A program made the translations under genes and the position numbers. DNA of 64,000 bases from JBFWVR01 sp050246635. GTDB taxonomy: Bacteria; Acidobacteriota; Vicinamibacteria; Vicinamibacterales; UBA2999. The notes under the pieces are model-generated. The model ran no database searches. It was not told where the DNA came from and saw only the letters and a program-made list of their open reading frames with translations. Location of the stretch: positions 124,001 through 188,000 of the forward strand of contig JBFWVR010000004.1 of the NCBI GenBank assembly GCA_050246635.1, in the 5' to 3' direction. Positions 15,248-23,253 of the stretch are shown one piece after another (position 1 is the first letter of the stretch; every line of letters starts with the position of its first letter).

Positions 15248-16600
15248 ACCGGAGCCCTTCCGCAGTGGCGCGGCTTTTATGGCGGCGAGTGCGGCCTGGT
15301 GGTTCCAGTTCGCCAGGTAGATCTGGCCCTCACGCCCGCCGCCGCGGCTGGTCGTCCACGCGAGGCGGGCGCCGTCGGGCGACGGCACCGGCAGGCCGTC
15401 GAACCCGTCGGAGTAGGTGACCCGCACCGGCTCCTTCGTGCCCGCGACATCCACCATGAACACCTCGAAGTTCTCGAACCCGAGCTTGTTGGACGCGAAG
15501 AGCAGGTACTCCCCGGAAGGGTGGATGTACGGCGCCCAGCTCATGGCCCCGAAGTCCGTCACCTGGTGCTTGTCCGACCCGTCCAGCTTCATCGTCCAGA
15601 CGTCGGCGATGAGGCCCGTCTCGTTGAACCGCCGCCAGACGATGCGGGTGCCGTCGGGGGAGAAGAACGGCCCGCCGTCGTACCCATCGGTCGTCGTCAG
15701 CCGCCGCTGGTCGGAGCCGTCCGCCTTCATGATGTAGATCTCGCCGAAGAAGCTCGGGTCGACCTCGAGCTGCTTCTGTTCCTCGGCCGAGAGCGGGCGG
15801 TTGTAGGCATCACGCATCGACGAGAACACGATCCACTGGCCGTCGGGTGAGTAGCTGGCTTCCGCGTCGTAACCCCTGGCGTCGGTCAGGCGGGTGAGCG
15901 CCCCCGTCGATTCCGAGTAGGCGTAGATCTCCATCTCGGTGTCGTAATCCCAGGCGTAGCGCCGCTCCTTGCCCGACTCGCGGAAGGCCATCTCCTCGGC
16001 CTGCAGCTCCTTCGACTTCGGATCGTGGTGCGTGGAGGCGAACAGGATCTGGTCGCTGCCCGGCCGGAAGAAGGCGCACGTGGTCTTGCCGTATCCGGGC
16101 GAGATGCGCTTCGTGTCGCCCGTCGTGAGGTCGAGGACGTAGATCTGGTAGAAGGGGTTGCCGGGCTCGCGCTCGCTCTGGAAGACGAGACGCGTGCCGT
16201 CAGGCGACCAGTACCCCTCACCCGCGCGGCGGCCCTCGACGGTCAGCCGCCGCACGCGGGTCACGAATGACGACTCCTCGGCCGGTGGGGCCGCGGCCTG
16301 CGGCTCGGGCGGGGCCGGTGGTGTCTCTGGCGCGTCGGCGTCTCGGTTGGTCGGCGGTGTCGGGGAGGCCGGCGCCGAGGCGGCGGCGGGCCGGGTGCCG
16401 CGTGGCGCCGGAGCTTCCACCGGCACCGGCGGCGGCTCGTGCGACGGGGACGTCACCGCGGGACGATCGCCCTCGGGCGCGGTCGAGGCCTCGAGGCGGT
16501 GCGAGACGCTCCGCATGAGCAGGGCCACCAGACAGAGGCCCAGCGTGATGGACAGGGGCCAGTAGGAGTTCGTGCGCTTCGTTGTCATCGTGTCAAACAT
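15242..16600 (-). CDS. Exported TolB-like PD40 beta-propeller protein
   Basis: About 452 residues. An N-terminal hydrophobic helix (LSITLGLCLVALLM) is a signal anchor or signal peptide. A long proline- and alanine-rich linker (about 40-105) leads into a propeller of PD40/WD40-like repeats with the typical YWSPDGTRLVF, SYSPDGQWIVF and FFSPDGTRIVW blades. TolB-like propellers bind proteins or peptides at the envelope. No peptidase domain follows, so this is a propeller-only protein. Two ATGs are possible (16600 and 16588); neither has a ribosome-binding site, and the region just upstream is a GGGGTCAGCCCC repeat. Confidence 0.82.
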   Translation of the reverse strand: MFDTMTTKRTNSYWPLSITLGLCLVALLMRSVSHRLEASTAPEGDRPAVTSPSHEPPPVPVEAPAPRGTRPAAASAPASPTPPTNRDADAPETPPAPPEPQAAAPPAEESSFVTRVRRLTVEGRRAGEGYWSPDGTRLVFQSEREPGNPFYQIYVLDLTTGDTKRISPGYGKTTCAFFRPGSDQILFASTHHDPKSKELQAEEMAFRESGKERRYAWDYDTEMEIYAYSESTGALTRLTDARGYDAEASYSPDGQWIVFSSMRDAYNRPLSAEEQKQLEVDPSFFGEIYIMKADGSDQRRLTTTDGYDGGPFFSPDGTRIVWRRFNETGLIADVWTMKLDGSDKHQVTDFGAMSWAPYIHPSGEYLLFASNKLGFENFEVFMVDVAGTKEPVRVTYSDGFDGLPVPSPDGARLAWTTSRGGGREGQIYLANWNHQAALAAIKAAPLRKGSGK

Positions 16601-16601
16601 C

Positions 16602-16626
16602 GAAAAAGGGGGCTGACCCCTTCTTC
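16602..16626. repeat. GGGGTCTGACCCC-family palindrome
   Basis: GAAAAAGGGGGCTGACCCCT followed by TCTTC, a palindrome of the same family as 5548-5604, 23189-23210 and 51031-51052. It sits between two minus-strand genes, immediately before the start of the PD40 gene. Confidence 0.8.
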
Positions 16627-16651
16627 GCTGCCTTTCGCTGTCCGCCCATTC

Positions 16652-18037
16652 TCAAGGCAGCAGCCGCGTCGTGCCGCGCTCGAAGCGCAGCACCGCGGCC
16701 TGCACGATCTGCGTGCCGTCTGCCGTCAGCACCGGGAAGGCAGCGACCACGCGGCCGCCGTTCGCGTCGATGCCGTTGTAGTCGCCGAAGAACCCGTCAC
16801 CGCAGCAGTCGAAGGCCTGCATCGGCAGGGGGTAGTTGACGAAGGTCTTCCCGCCGTCCACGCTCCGGGCCACGGTCACGCCGGTCTTCGTGCCGCTGCC
16901 GCCGCGCCGGTCGTGGAAGACGACGTTCAGCGACCCGTCCGCGGGATCCACCGCCATCCACGTGAACAGCTGCGTCGCGCCCTTCGGGTCGTCGTTCACC
17001 CGGACCGGCGCGCTCCACGTCTGGCCACCGTCGCCCGAGGCGGCGACGAACACGTCGGGGTCGCCGTTCCGCGCGTCTATCCAATTGACGTATACGCTCC
17101 CGCGGTGCGGACCGTTGCTCGTGTCCACCCCGGTGACCGGCATGCCGTTATGGCGCTCGAGCCCCTCCACCGGCAGATCCCAGCCCTCCGGCTGGTCGGC
17201 CACCTTCACGTCCGTGCCGAACGAGTAGCCACCATCGGTGGACTTGTCCACGAGGATGCCCTGCGGGCCGGCCCAGGCAATGTAGAGCGCCCCATCGGGC
17301 CCCACGGCCGGCACGACCCCTTCGAGCGTGCCGTCGCTGTCCTTGGCGTCGCCCGTGGCGTCCGAGATCTCGATGGGCGGCTCGAACGTGCGCCCCCCGT
17401 CGCGTGACCGGCTGACCATGATGTGGCTGCGGTCGTCCGGCGAGTCGCTGCCGTAGACGTCGAACCGCGTCCACGCGACGTAGACATTGCCCCGGTGCGG
17501 CGACGTGGCCACGCGGTCGACGCCGGGCCACGGCTTGTCCTCGAAGGGGATGACCGAGTTGACGTGGTCCACGACCGGGACGGGCGCCGCCCACGTGAGG
17601 CCATCGCGGCTCGCCTGCACGAAGATGCCGCTGGCGGCCTTCAGGGGCCGCGCCACGCGGATGCCGTCGAACGAGATGTACGTGTGGTACGCCGTTCCAT
17701 CGGGGCCGAACGCCACCGCGTCGTCGCCCTGCACGCGGCCATCGGGGTTGCCGGACGGCACGCCCGTCCAGGTGAGCCCCCCGTCCTGTGACGTGTAGGC
17801 GTAGTTGGTGATGCGTGGCCCACCCACCGCCCCGCCCTGCAGCAGCACCGCGATCACGTGCTCGGGATTGGTCGGGTTGATCGCGACCGACACCTCGCCC
17901 GGGCGCTGGGCCTCGGGGGGCGTGAGGCGCACGACCCTTGGCGCCGGCGGCAGCTGCGCCGGCAGGCGCGCCTCGAGCCCGAAGGCGAGGAGGACGGCGA
18001 CGAGGGCCACGAGCGAGAAGCGCGTGAGGGAGCGCAT
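16652..18037 (-). CDS. Secreted BNR/sialidase-like beta-propeller protein
   Basis: 461 residues with a signal peptide (LVALVAVLLAFG). Several Asp-box motifs mark the blades: TSQDGGLTW, SRSRDGGRTFE, STDGGYSFG, SGDGGQTWS and SVDGGKTF. A DCCGDGFFGDYNG segment with vicinal cysteines near the C-terminus could bind a metal. As in the protein at 8928, catalytic sialidase residues are not evident. An exo-sialidase or reporter-type propeller function is possible. The ATG at 18037 begins the signal peptide; a TTG three codons upstream is the alternative. Confidence 0.78.
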   Translation of the reverse strand: MRSLTRFSLVALVAVLLAFGLEARLPAQLPPAPRVVRLTPPEAQRPGEVSVAINPTNPEHVIAVLLQGGAVGGPRITNYAYTSQDGGLTWTGVPSGNPDGRVQGDDAVAFGPDGTAYHTYISFDGIRVARPLKAASGIFVQASRDGLTWAAPVPVVDHVNSVIPFEDKPWPGVDRVATSPHRGNVYVAWTRFDVYGSDSPDDRSHIMVSRSRDGGRTFEPPIEISDATGDAKDSDGTLEGVVPAVGPDGALYIAWAGPQGILVDKSTDGGYSFGTDVKVADQPEGWDLPVEGLERHNGMPVTGVDTSNGPHRGSVYVNWIDARNGDPDVFVAASGDGGQTWSAPVRVNDDPKGATQLFTWMAVDPADGSLNVVFHDRRGGSGTKTGVTVARSVDGGKTFVNYPLPMQAFDCCGDGFFGDYNGIDANGGRVVAAFPVLTADGTQIVQAAVLRFERGTTRLLP

Positions 18038-18066
18038 GTGGGGCAATTGTATGGTTGCGGGGGCCG

Positions 18067-18088
18067 AAATGGGGACAGTCCCCCTTTT
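18067..18088. repeat. GGGGACAGTCCCC-family palindrome
   Basis: AAATGGGGACAGTCCCCC followed by TTTT, in the 63-bp gap between two minus-strand genes. One of at least six loci of this family in the window. Confidence 0.85.
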
Positions 18089-18100
18089 CCGGGACGGCCG

Positions 18101-18823
18101 CTATTTCAACGTGAAGTTCGCCGTCGCCGTGCCTCCCGCCTTCACCGTCACCTTCTGCGGCGCGCCCTTCAGCGACTCGTGCCAGATCCGCAGCTCGTAC
18201 GTCCCCGGCGGGACACCCGAGAGGGTGAACGTACCGTCCGCATTCGTGACCGCCGCAATCTCGTCGGTGACGACAATCCAGCCGAGCATCCAGGGATGCG
18301 TGTTGCACGCGATGCGCACGAGCCCCTTGCCGTCCACGGGACGCGCAATCGACATCCCGGGGACCGGCAGGCCGACGTTGAACAGCTGCGTGCCGTGCTC
18401 GTCGAATGCGTTCGTCGTGTGCAGCACCGGGTCCTTGCTCGTCGTCTTCACCTTGGCGTTCGGGCGCGACACCTGCACCCGCGGCACGAACGCGCAGTGC
18501 TCGTTGGTGATCGTCGGGGCGGGGATGTCACCGCCCGTGGTGCCGGTCAGGATCACGACGGCGTTCTTGAGGTGTCCGGCGCCGTCGACCACGACGGATG
18601 CGTCCGGCAAGGTGTTGCCGCAGACGTTGCGATCGATGGTCACGCGCAGCGGGCGCGGCGCCCGCGCGGTGGTGGTGACGACCCCCGTGACGGTGCCGCT
18701 CTGGGCGGCCACGGGGGTGACGGCGGCCAGGAGGATGAGGCCGAAGGCGGACAGGAGGACGAACGGAAGCCGCGGCCCCCGGGGGGACGTGCGACGAACG
18801 GGGCCGGTAGTGCCGTCGAGCAT
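18101..18823 (-). CDS. Exported cupredoxin-like protein with a carboxypeptidase-regulatory C-terminus
   Basis: 240 residues; signal peptide to about residue 41 (LLAAVTPVAAQ). The middle carries CGNTLPD, NEHCAFVPR and the key IACNTHPWMLGW. The spacing C-x2-H-x2-M together with the upstream LHTTNAFDEHG histidine resembles the copper site of plastocyanin-like proteins. The last 50 residues (NADGTFTLSGVPPGTYELRIWHE) form a carboxypeptidase-regulatory-like beta sandwich. Proteins of this plan are often called methylamine-utilisation-like in acidobacteria. A role in periplasmic electron transfer is inferred. AAGGAG lies 11 bases before the ATG. Confidence 0.75.
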   Translation of the reverse strand: MLDGTTGPVRRTSPRGPRLPFVLLSAFGLILLAAVTPVAAQSGTVTGVVTTTARAPRPLRVTIDRNVCGNTLPDASVVVDGAGHLKNAVVILTGTTGGDIPAPTITNEHCAFVPRVQVSRPNAKVKTTSKDPVLHTTNAFDEHGTQLFNVGLPVPGMSIARPVDGKGLVRIACNTHPWMLGWIVVTDEIAAVTNADGTFTLSGVPPGTYELRIWHESLKGAPQKVTVKAGGTATANFTLK

Positions 18824-19022
18824 CGTGGGTGGCGCTCCTTTCCGAGGGGCCCGGGCGGGCGGTCACGTGTGGGCTGTCCCTCCACTTGTACACGATGACG
18901 TGGGGCGTGGGATCCCCCGGCTTGCGTCCATCTCGCCCCCGCATCCGTGTCATCATTGAAGTGGGGCCGTCCCGCCGGGGGCTGGCCCACGCGCGGCGCT
19001 CGTAGTAGCCTACGGTTGGGCA

Positions 19023-19391
19023 ATGTCCATCTTCAGGGCCTCCACGGCGTTCCGGCGCCTGACTGTCCGTCTGCTCGTCACGGCCCTCGCGACCGTGTCG
19101 ATCGGGCCGCTGCTGCACGCGGCCGACGGGCACGACGTCGAGGCGGTGCTCGTCATCCACGACGAGAGCCAGCACCACGTCTCGGCCGAGCCGCACCCCG
19201 ACCAGGTCCCGGTCGAGAACCACTGCATTGCCTGCCACTGGGTGCGTGTCGTGCGCGCGCCGCTTGGCTGGGACGCCGTCGACGTCTTCTTCCTGCAGCC
19301 CGGCGTCCTCCTCCCGGACAACGCTCCGCTTCGTGCGTCGGCCTCGTCTCGTCTCCCGCTGCCGGCGCGCGCCCCTCCCGCGCGCGTCTGA
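19023..19391 (+). CDS. Small exported protein with an HCxxCH motif
   Basis: 122 residues with a signal peptide (VTALATVSIGPLLHAAD). The mature part has a histidine-rich stretch (HDESQHHVSAEPHPD) and HCIACHW. CxxCH is also a haem-attachment motif, but in this tiny His-rich protein metal binding is equally likely. It lies 150 bases upstream of a ZnuD-like TonB receptor and is divergent from the cupredoxin-like gene. Similar short proteins precede metal receptors in other bacteria, so a metal-binding role is a reasonable guess. Family not recognised. Confidence 0.6.
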   Translation: MSIFRASTAFRRLTVRLLVTALATVSIGPLLHAADGHDVEAVLVIHDESQHHVSAEPHPDQVPVENHCIACHWVRVVRAPLGWDAVDVFFLQPGVLLPDNAPLRASASSRLPLPARAPPARV

Positions 19392-19541
19392 ACCCCGTCC
19401 AGTTCGAGTGTCCGTGCGGTGGCCCCGCGTCCCTTCGCCCGTCGCGAAGGCGCGGCCGGAGCCGCCGTTGGTCGATGGTTCGACGGTCCCGCCGCGACGT
19501 GGCGGACCGGGTGCAGTTTCGTATTCGAGGGGAAGAACGCC

Positions 19542-21785
19542 ATGACGACGTTTTCTTGGGGACGCGTGTGGGCCGGGGTGGCCGCCGCGATCCTGCTGCT
19601 CAGTGCCGCTGTTCCCGCCCGCGCCCAGGGCGGCGCCACGCTCAGTGGCACCGTGACCCGTGACGCCGGCGACGCGATGGCCGGCGCGGCGGTGGTCATC
19701 GAGGAGCTCAAGCGCGAGACGCGCACCGGGGCCGATGGCACCTATCGCTTCGAGGGGGTCGCGCCGGGGGATTACCACGTGTCGGTTCGCGCGGAAGGCT
19801 ACAGCAGCCACCGCACCGAGGTGACCGTCACGCCGCGCGGCGCGACGCTCGACCTGGTGGTCGCGCTCGACATGCACTTCGCCGAGACCGTGTCCGTCAG
19901 CCCGAACGCGCGTCCGCAGTTCGAGTCCTACCAGCCGACGTCGGTGCTGGCCGGCCAGGAGCTGCAGAAGCAGCTCGAGTCGACCATCGGCGCCACGCTC
20001 CAGTCGGAGCCGGGCGTGGCGATGCGGTCGCTCGGGCCGGCGCCCGCCCGGCCTGTCATCCGCGGCATGGACGGCGACCGCGTCGTCGTGCTCGAGGACG
20101 GGCAGCGGGTCGGCGACCTGTCGAGCCAGTCCGGGGACCACGGCGTGTCGGTGAACCCCTCGTCCGCGCAGCGGATCGAGGTGGTGCGGGGGCCCGCGGC
20201 GCTGCTCTACGGCGCCAGCGCGATTGGCGGCCTGGTCAACGTCATCACCGATCAGATTCCGACGAAGCCGCAGACGGCTGCCACGGGTGACTTCACGCTG
20301 GACCTCGCCTCGAACGCCGGTGATGCCGGCGGCGCTGGCGACGTCCACTTCGGCAACGGGCAGCTCGCGTTCCATGTCTCGGGCGCCGCGCGCCGCACGG
20401 GCAACTACTCGACGCCAGAGGGCGAGGTCGACAACTCCGACTCGCGCTCCGCGACCGCCAGCGTCGGCGCGTCCTGGACGCGCGAGAAGACCTACGTCGG
20501 GACGAGCTACAGCTACGACGACTCACGGTACGGCGTGCCGATCGTCGAGGGGGGGGAGATCAGCCTCGCGCCGACGCGTCACGCGTTCACGCTCCGGGCC
20601 GGCGGTGAGGGGCTGGATGGCGCCGTGACCTCGTATCGCGCGACGTTCGGGGTGCGGCGGTACGAGCACACCGAGTTCGAGGGGCAGGACGCGGGCACGA
20701 TCTTCCACAACAACACCGAAGAGGGCGAGTTGCTCGTCTCGCACAAGGCGGTCGGCCGGCTGTCGGGCACGGTGGGCGGCTGGTTCCTCGATCGGGCATT
20801 CGACGCCATTGGCGAGGAGGCCCTGTCGCCGCCCATCGACCAGTCGAGCCTGGCGGGCTTCATCTACGAAGAGCTGACCTGGCCGCATGCCACGGTGCAG
20901 TTCGGCGGCCGCCTCGATCACACCTCGTACGATCCGAAGAACAGCGTCCTGCCGGCGCGCGACTACAACGAGTTCTCCACGTCGGTGGGCCTGCTCGTCC
21001 GCCCCATCGAGGCCAACGACGACTTCGTCGTCGCGATGAGCCTGGCCCGGGCGGCACGCAATCCCGCCCTCGAGGAGCTCTACTTCTACGGCACCCACGT
21101 CGGGAACCTGTCGTTCGAGATCGGGAACCCCGACCTCGGCGCCGAGACCGCGCTCGGCTTCGACCTCTCGCTCAGGACGCGCCTGCCGCGCCTGCAGGGC
21201 GAGCTCACGTTCTTCCGGAACGGCATCAAGGACTTCATCTTCCGTAACCCGCTGAGCGCCGCGCAGTTCGCCGCGCGCCAGCCCGAGTTCAACGCGCGGT
21301 TCGGCAAGGACGAGGACAACACCGGCAGCGACTTCCAGTACATCGAGTACACCGGCGCCGACGCGACGATGTACGGCGTCGAGGCGCACGGCGACATCGT
21401 GATCACGCCGACGGTGACGGCCGAGGTCACCTATGACTGGGTGAAGGGCGAGCTGTCGGGGAGCGGTGATCCGCTGCCGCGCATCCCGCCGTACCGCGTG
21501 TCCACGGGGCTGCGGTACCAGAAGAACGCCTTCCAGGCCGGCGGCACCGTCACGGCGGTCTCCGACCAGAACCGCGTGTTCGGCGAGGAGACCCCGACCG
21601 CGGGCTACGCCACGCTCAAGTTCTTCGGGTCCTACTCGTTCGTGACCGATCGCCTCACGCACACGATCACGGCGCGCCTCGACAACGCGACCGACCGGCT
21701 GTACCGCAACCACCTGAACTACCTGAAGGACGTCCTCCCCGAGATGGGGCGCAACTTCAAGCTGGTGTACTCGGTCCAGTTCTGA
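19542..21785 (+). CDS. TonB-dependent receptor, ZnuD-like
   Basis: 747 residues. Signal peptide (AAILLLSAAVPARAQ), then a carboxypeptidase-regulatory-like domain (about 30-110; GTVTRDAGDAMAGAAVVIEE), a plug and a 22-strand beta-barrel ending in aromatic F (KLVYSVQF). The plug has RPVIRGMDGDRVVVLEDGQR, given here as residues near 170-190, and RGPAALLYGASAIGGLVNV. This matches the pattern of ZnuD-type zinc receptors, so uptake of a metal or metal complex is likely; the barrel lacks the long histidine loops of neisserial ZnuD. The ATG at 19542 follows AGGGGA by about nine bases. CopC and CopD follow on the same strand. Confidence 0.88.
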   Translation: MTTFSWGRVWAGVAAAILLLSAAVPARAQGGATLSGTVTRDAGDAMAGAAVVIEELKRETRTGADGTYRFEGVAPGDYHVSVRAEGYSSHRTEVTVTPRGATLDLVVALDMHFAETVSVSPNARPQFESYQPTSVLAGQELQKQLESTIGATLQSEPGVAMRSLGPAPARPVIRGMDGDRVVVLEDGQRVGDLSSQSGDHGVSVNPSSAQRIEVVRGPAALLYGASAIGGLVNVITDQIPTKPQTAATGDFTLDLASNAGDAGGAGDVHFGNGQLAFHVSGAARRTGNYSTPEGEVDNSDSRSATASVGASWTREKTYVGTSYSYDDSRYGVPIVEGGEISLAPTRHAFTLRAGGEGLDGAVTSYRATFGVRRYEHTEFEGQDAGTIFHNNTEEGELLVSHKAVGRLSGTVGGWFLDRAFDAIGEEALSPPIDQSSLAGFIYEELTWPHATVQFGGRLDHTSYDPKNSVLPARDYNEFSTSVGLLVRPIEANDDFVVAMSLARAARNPALEELYFYGTHVGNLSFEIGNPDLGAETALGFDLSLRTRLPRLQGELTFFRNGIKDFIFRNPLSAAQFAARQPEFNARFGKDEDNTGSDFQYIEYTGADATMYGVEAHGDIVITPTVTAEVTYDWVKGELSGSGDPLPRIPPYRVSTGLRYQKNAFQAGGTVTAVSDQNRVFGEETPTAGYATLKFFGSYSFVTDRLTHTITARLDNATDRLYRNHLNYLKDVLPEMGRNFKLVYSVQF

Positions 21786-21794
21786 GCACCCACC

Positions 21795-21861
21795 CGAAAT
21801 GGGGACTGTCCCCTTTTCCCTCAGCATCGGGCGCCGGGAAAAGGGGACTGTCCCCATTTCG
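21795..21861. repeat. Head-to-head pair of GGGGACTGTCCCC elements
   Basis: Two inverted 26-base copies (21795-21820 and 21836-21861) around a 15-base loop, identical but for the central base. They can fold into a near-perfect 26-bp stem. The pair sits between the TonB receptor and copC and may also act as a terminator. Confidence 0.9.
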
Positions 21862-21934
21862 CCCTCCTGCGGCGAATTGCCGCGCCGGTTCCCCCGCCCG
21901 CCGGGGTAGGATCGGCCGCTACGGGAGTATCCAG

Positions 21935-22300
21935 ATGACCCAGCGACTTGTCCGTCCTCTCGCCGTTGCCATCGTGCTGTTCGCCGCCGGCGCCGTCCTC
22001 TCGGCGCACCTCGCGATGACGAAGAGCCTGCCCGCCAAGGACGCCACTGTCCAGTCGCCCACGCGCATCCAGGTGTGGTTCACGCAGGAGCCGTCCCTCG
22101 CCCTCAGCGCGCTCAGCGTCGAAGGCGCCAGCGGCAAGGCGACGCTCGGGGCCATCGCGGCCGGTGAGGAGAACTCACTGGTGGCCGACGTGTCCGGGAC
22201 TCTCGCGCCGGGCGCCTACACGATCACCTGGCAGACCGCCGGCCACGACGGTCACGTGCTGAAGGGTTCGATTCCGTTCACCGTCGCGGCGACCCGCTGA
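21935..22300 (+). CDS. copC: CopC-domain copper-binding periplasmic protein
   Basis: 121 residues: signal peptide ending just before AHLAMTKSLPAKDATV, so the mature N-terminus begins near H25, the histidine that binds Cu(II) in CopC. The fold continues through RIQVWFTQEPS and ends with the second histidine region HDGHVLKGSIPFTV. CopC carries copper in the periplasm and usually partners with CopD, which follows seven bases later. GGGAG lies 6-10 bases before the ATG. Confidence 0.9.
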   Translation: MTQRLVRPLAVAIVLFAAGAVLSAHLAMTKSLPAKDATVQSPTRIQVWFTQEPSLALSALSVEGASGKATLGAIAAGEENSLVADVSGTLAPGAYTITWQTAGHDGHVLKGSIPFTVAATR

Positions 22301-22307
22301 GCGCCTC

Positions 22308-23183
22308 GTGCTCGCCGACGCGATGCCGTGGTGGGTCAATGCCGCCACGTTCGTCTACCTGGCCGGCCTGCTCGCCATCGTGGGGGCCGCGTCCGCGGCC
22401 CGGTTGATGCCGGTGCCGGGGCGGTGGGCCTGGGCGGCCGCGTGCGTGCTCGCGGCCGGGCTTGCCTTCAGGCTCGCGGCGCAGGTCCAGTCGGCCTTCG
22501 GTGAGATCGGCATCACCCTCGAGCGCATCGAGTTGCTGCTCACGGCCACGCCGTGGGGACGCGGCTGGATGTGGCAGGCCGCGGCCGTCGTGCTCGTCCT
22601 GCCGCCCGCCTGGGCGGTCAGAAAGACGCAGGCCCGCTCCGGCAGCCTGACCGTGGCCGCGGTCATCGCGGCCGGCACGGCCGCGCTCACCGGCCATGCC
22701 GTCGGCCTGACCGACCGGCTCTGGATCACCGTCCCCGCCCACGCCGTGCACGTCGTCGCTGCCGGTTTGTGGATGGGCACGCTCGGGTTCCTGGTGGCGG
22801 GCCTCGGCTCCGCCTGGACGGCGCCCCCGGGTCCCGAACGCCGCGCGCAGATCTCCGACGCGGTCCTGCGCTTCTCGCTGCTGGCGCTGGGTGTCGTCCC
22901 GCTCGTGGTCCTCTCGGGGCTCGTCGCCGGGTTCGTGCACCTCGGTGAACTCGAGCGTCTCTGGACGACCTCCTACGGCCGCATGCTCATGCTCAAGGTC
23001 GTCGTGTTCCTCGCCGCGGCGGCCTGTGGGGCCGTGAACTGGCGGCTCGTCGCCCCGCGCCTCGCGACCGACGATCGGGCAGAGCCCCGCCTGCGGCGGC
23101 TTGCCGGCCTGGAAGTGGCCCTCGGCGCCGCCACGCTGGTGCTCACCAGCATCCTCGTCGCGCTGCCGATGCCGGCGGAGTAG
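22308..23183 (+). CDS. copD: CopD-family copper-transport membrane protein
   Basis: 291 residues with about eight membrane helices. Conserved CopD features are the histidines near helix ends: TGHAVGL and AHAVHVVAAGLWMGTLGFLV, then the GLVAGFVHLG segment and SYGRMLMLKVVVF. CopD is thought to move copper across the inner membrane together with CopC. The GTG at 22308 starts seven bases after copC; the ATG at 22323 is an equally good alternative, since neither has a ribosome-binding site. Translational coupling to copC is likely. Confidence 0.88.
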   Translation: MLADAMPWWVNAATFVYLAGLLAIVGAASAARLMPVPGRWAWAAACVLAAGLAFRLAAQVQSAFGEIGITLERIELLLTATPWGRGWMWQAAAVVLVLPPAWAVRKTQARSGSLTVAAVIAAGTAALTGHAVGLTDRLWITVPAHAVHVVAAGLWMGTLGFLVAGLGSAWTAPPGPERRAQISDAVLRFSLLALGVVPLVVLSGLVAGFVHLGELERLWTTSYGRMLMLKVVVFLAAAACGAVNWRLVAPRLATDDRAEPRLRRLAGLEVALGAATLVLTSILVALPMPAE

Positions 23184-23188
23184 GGAGG

Positions 23189-23210
23189 AAAAAGGGGTCT
23201 GACCCCTTTT
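23189..23210. terminator. GGGGTCTGACCCC palindrome after copD
   Basis: AAAAAGGGGTCTGACCCC followed by TTTT, five bases after the copD stop. The stem with a T run fits a factor-independent terminator, while the sequence is also a family member of the GGGGTCTGACCCC repeats. Confidence 0.6.
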
Positions 23211-23253
23211 CCCCACCAATCCTCAATCTGAATTCTTCAACCTGAAATCTGCG

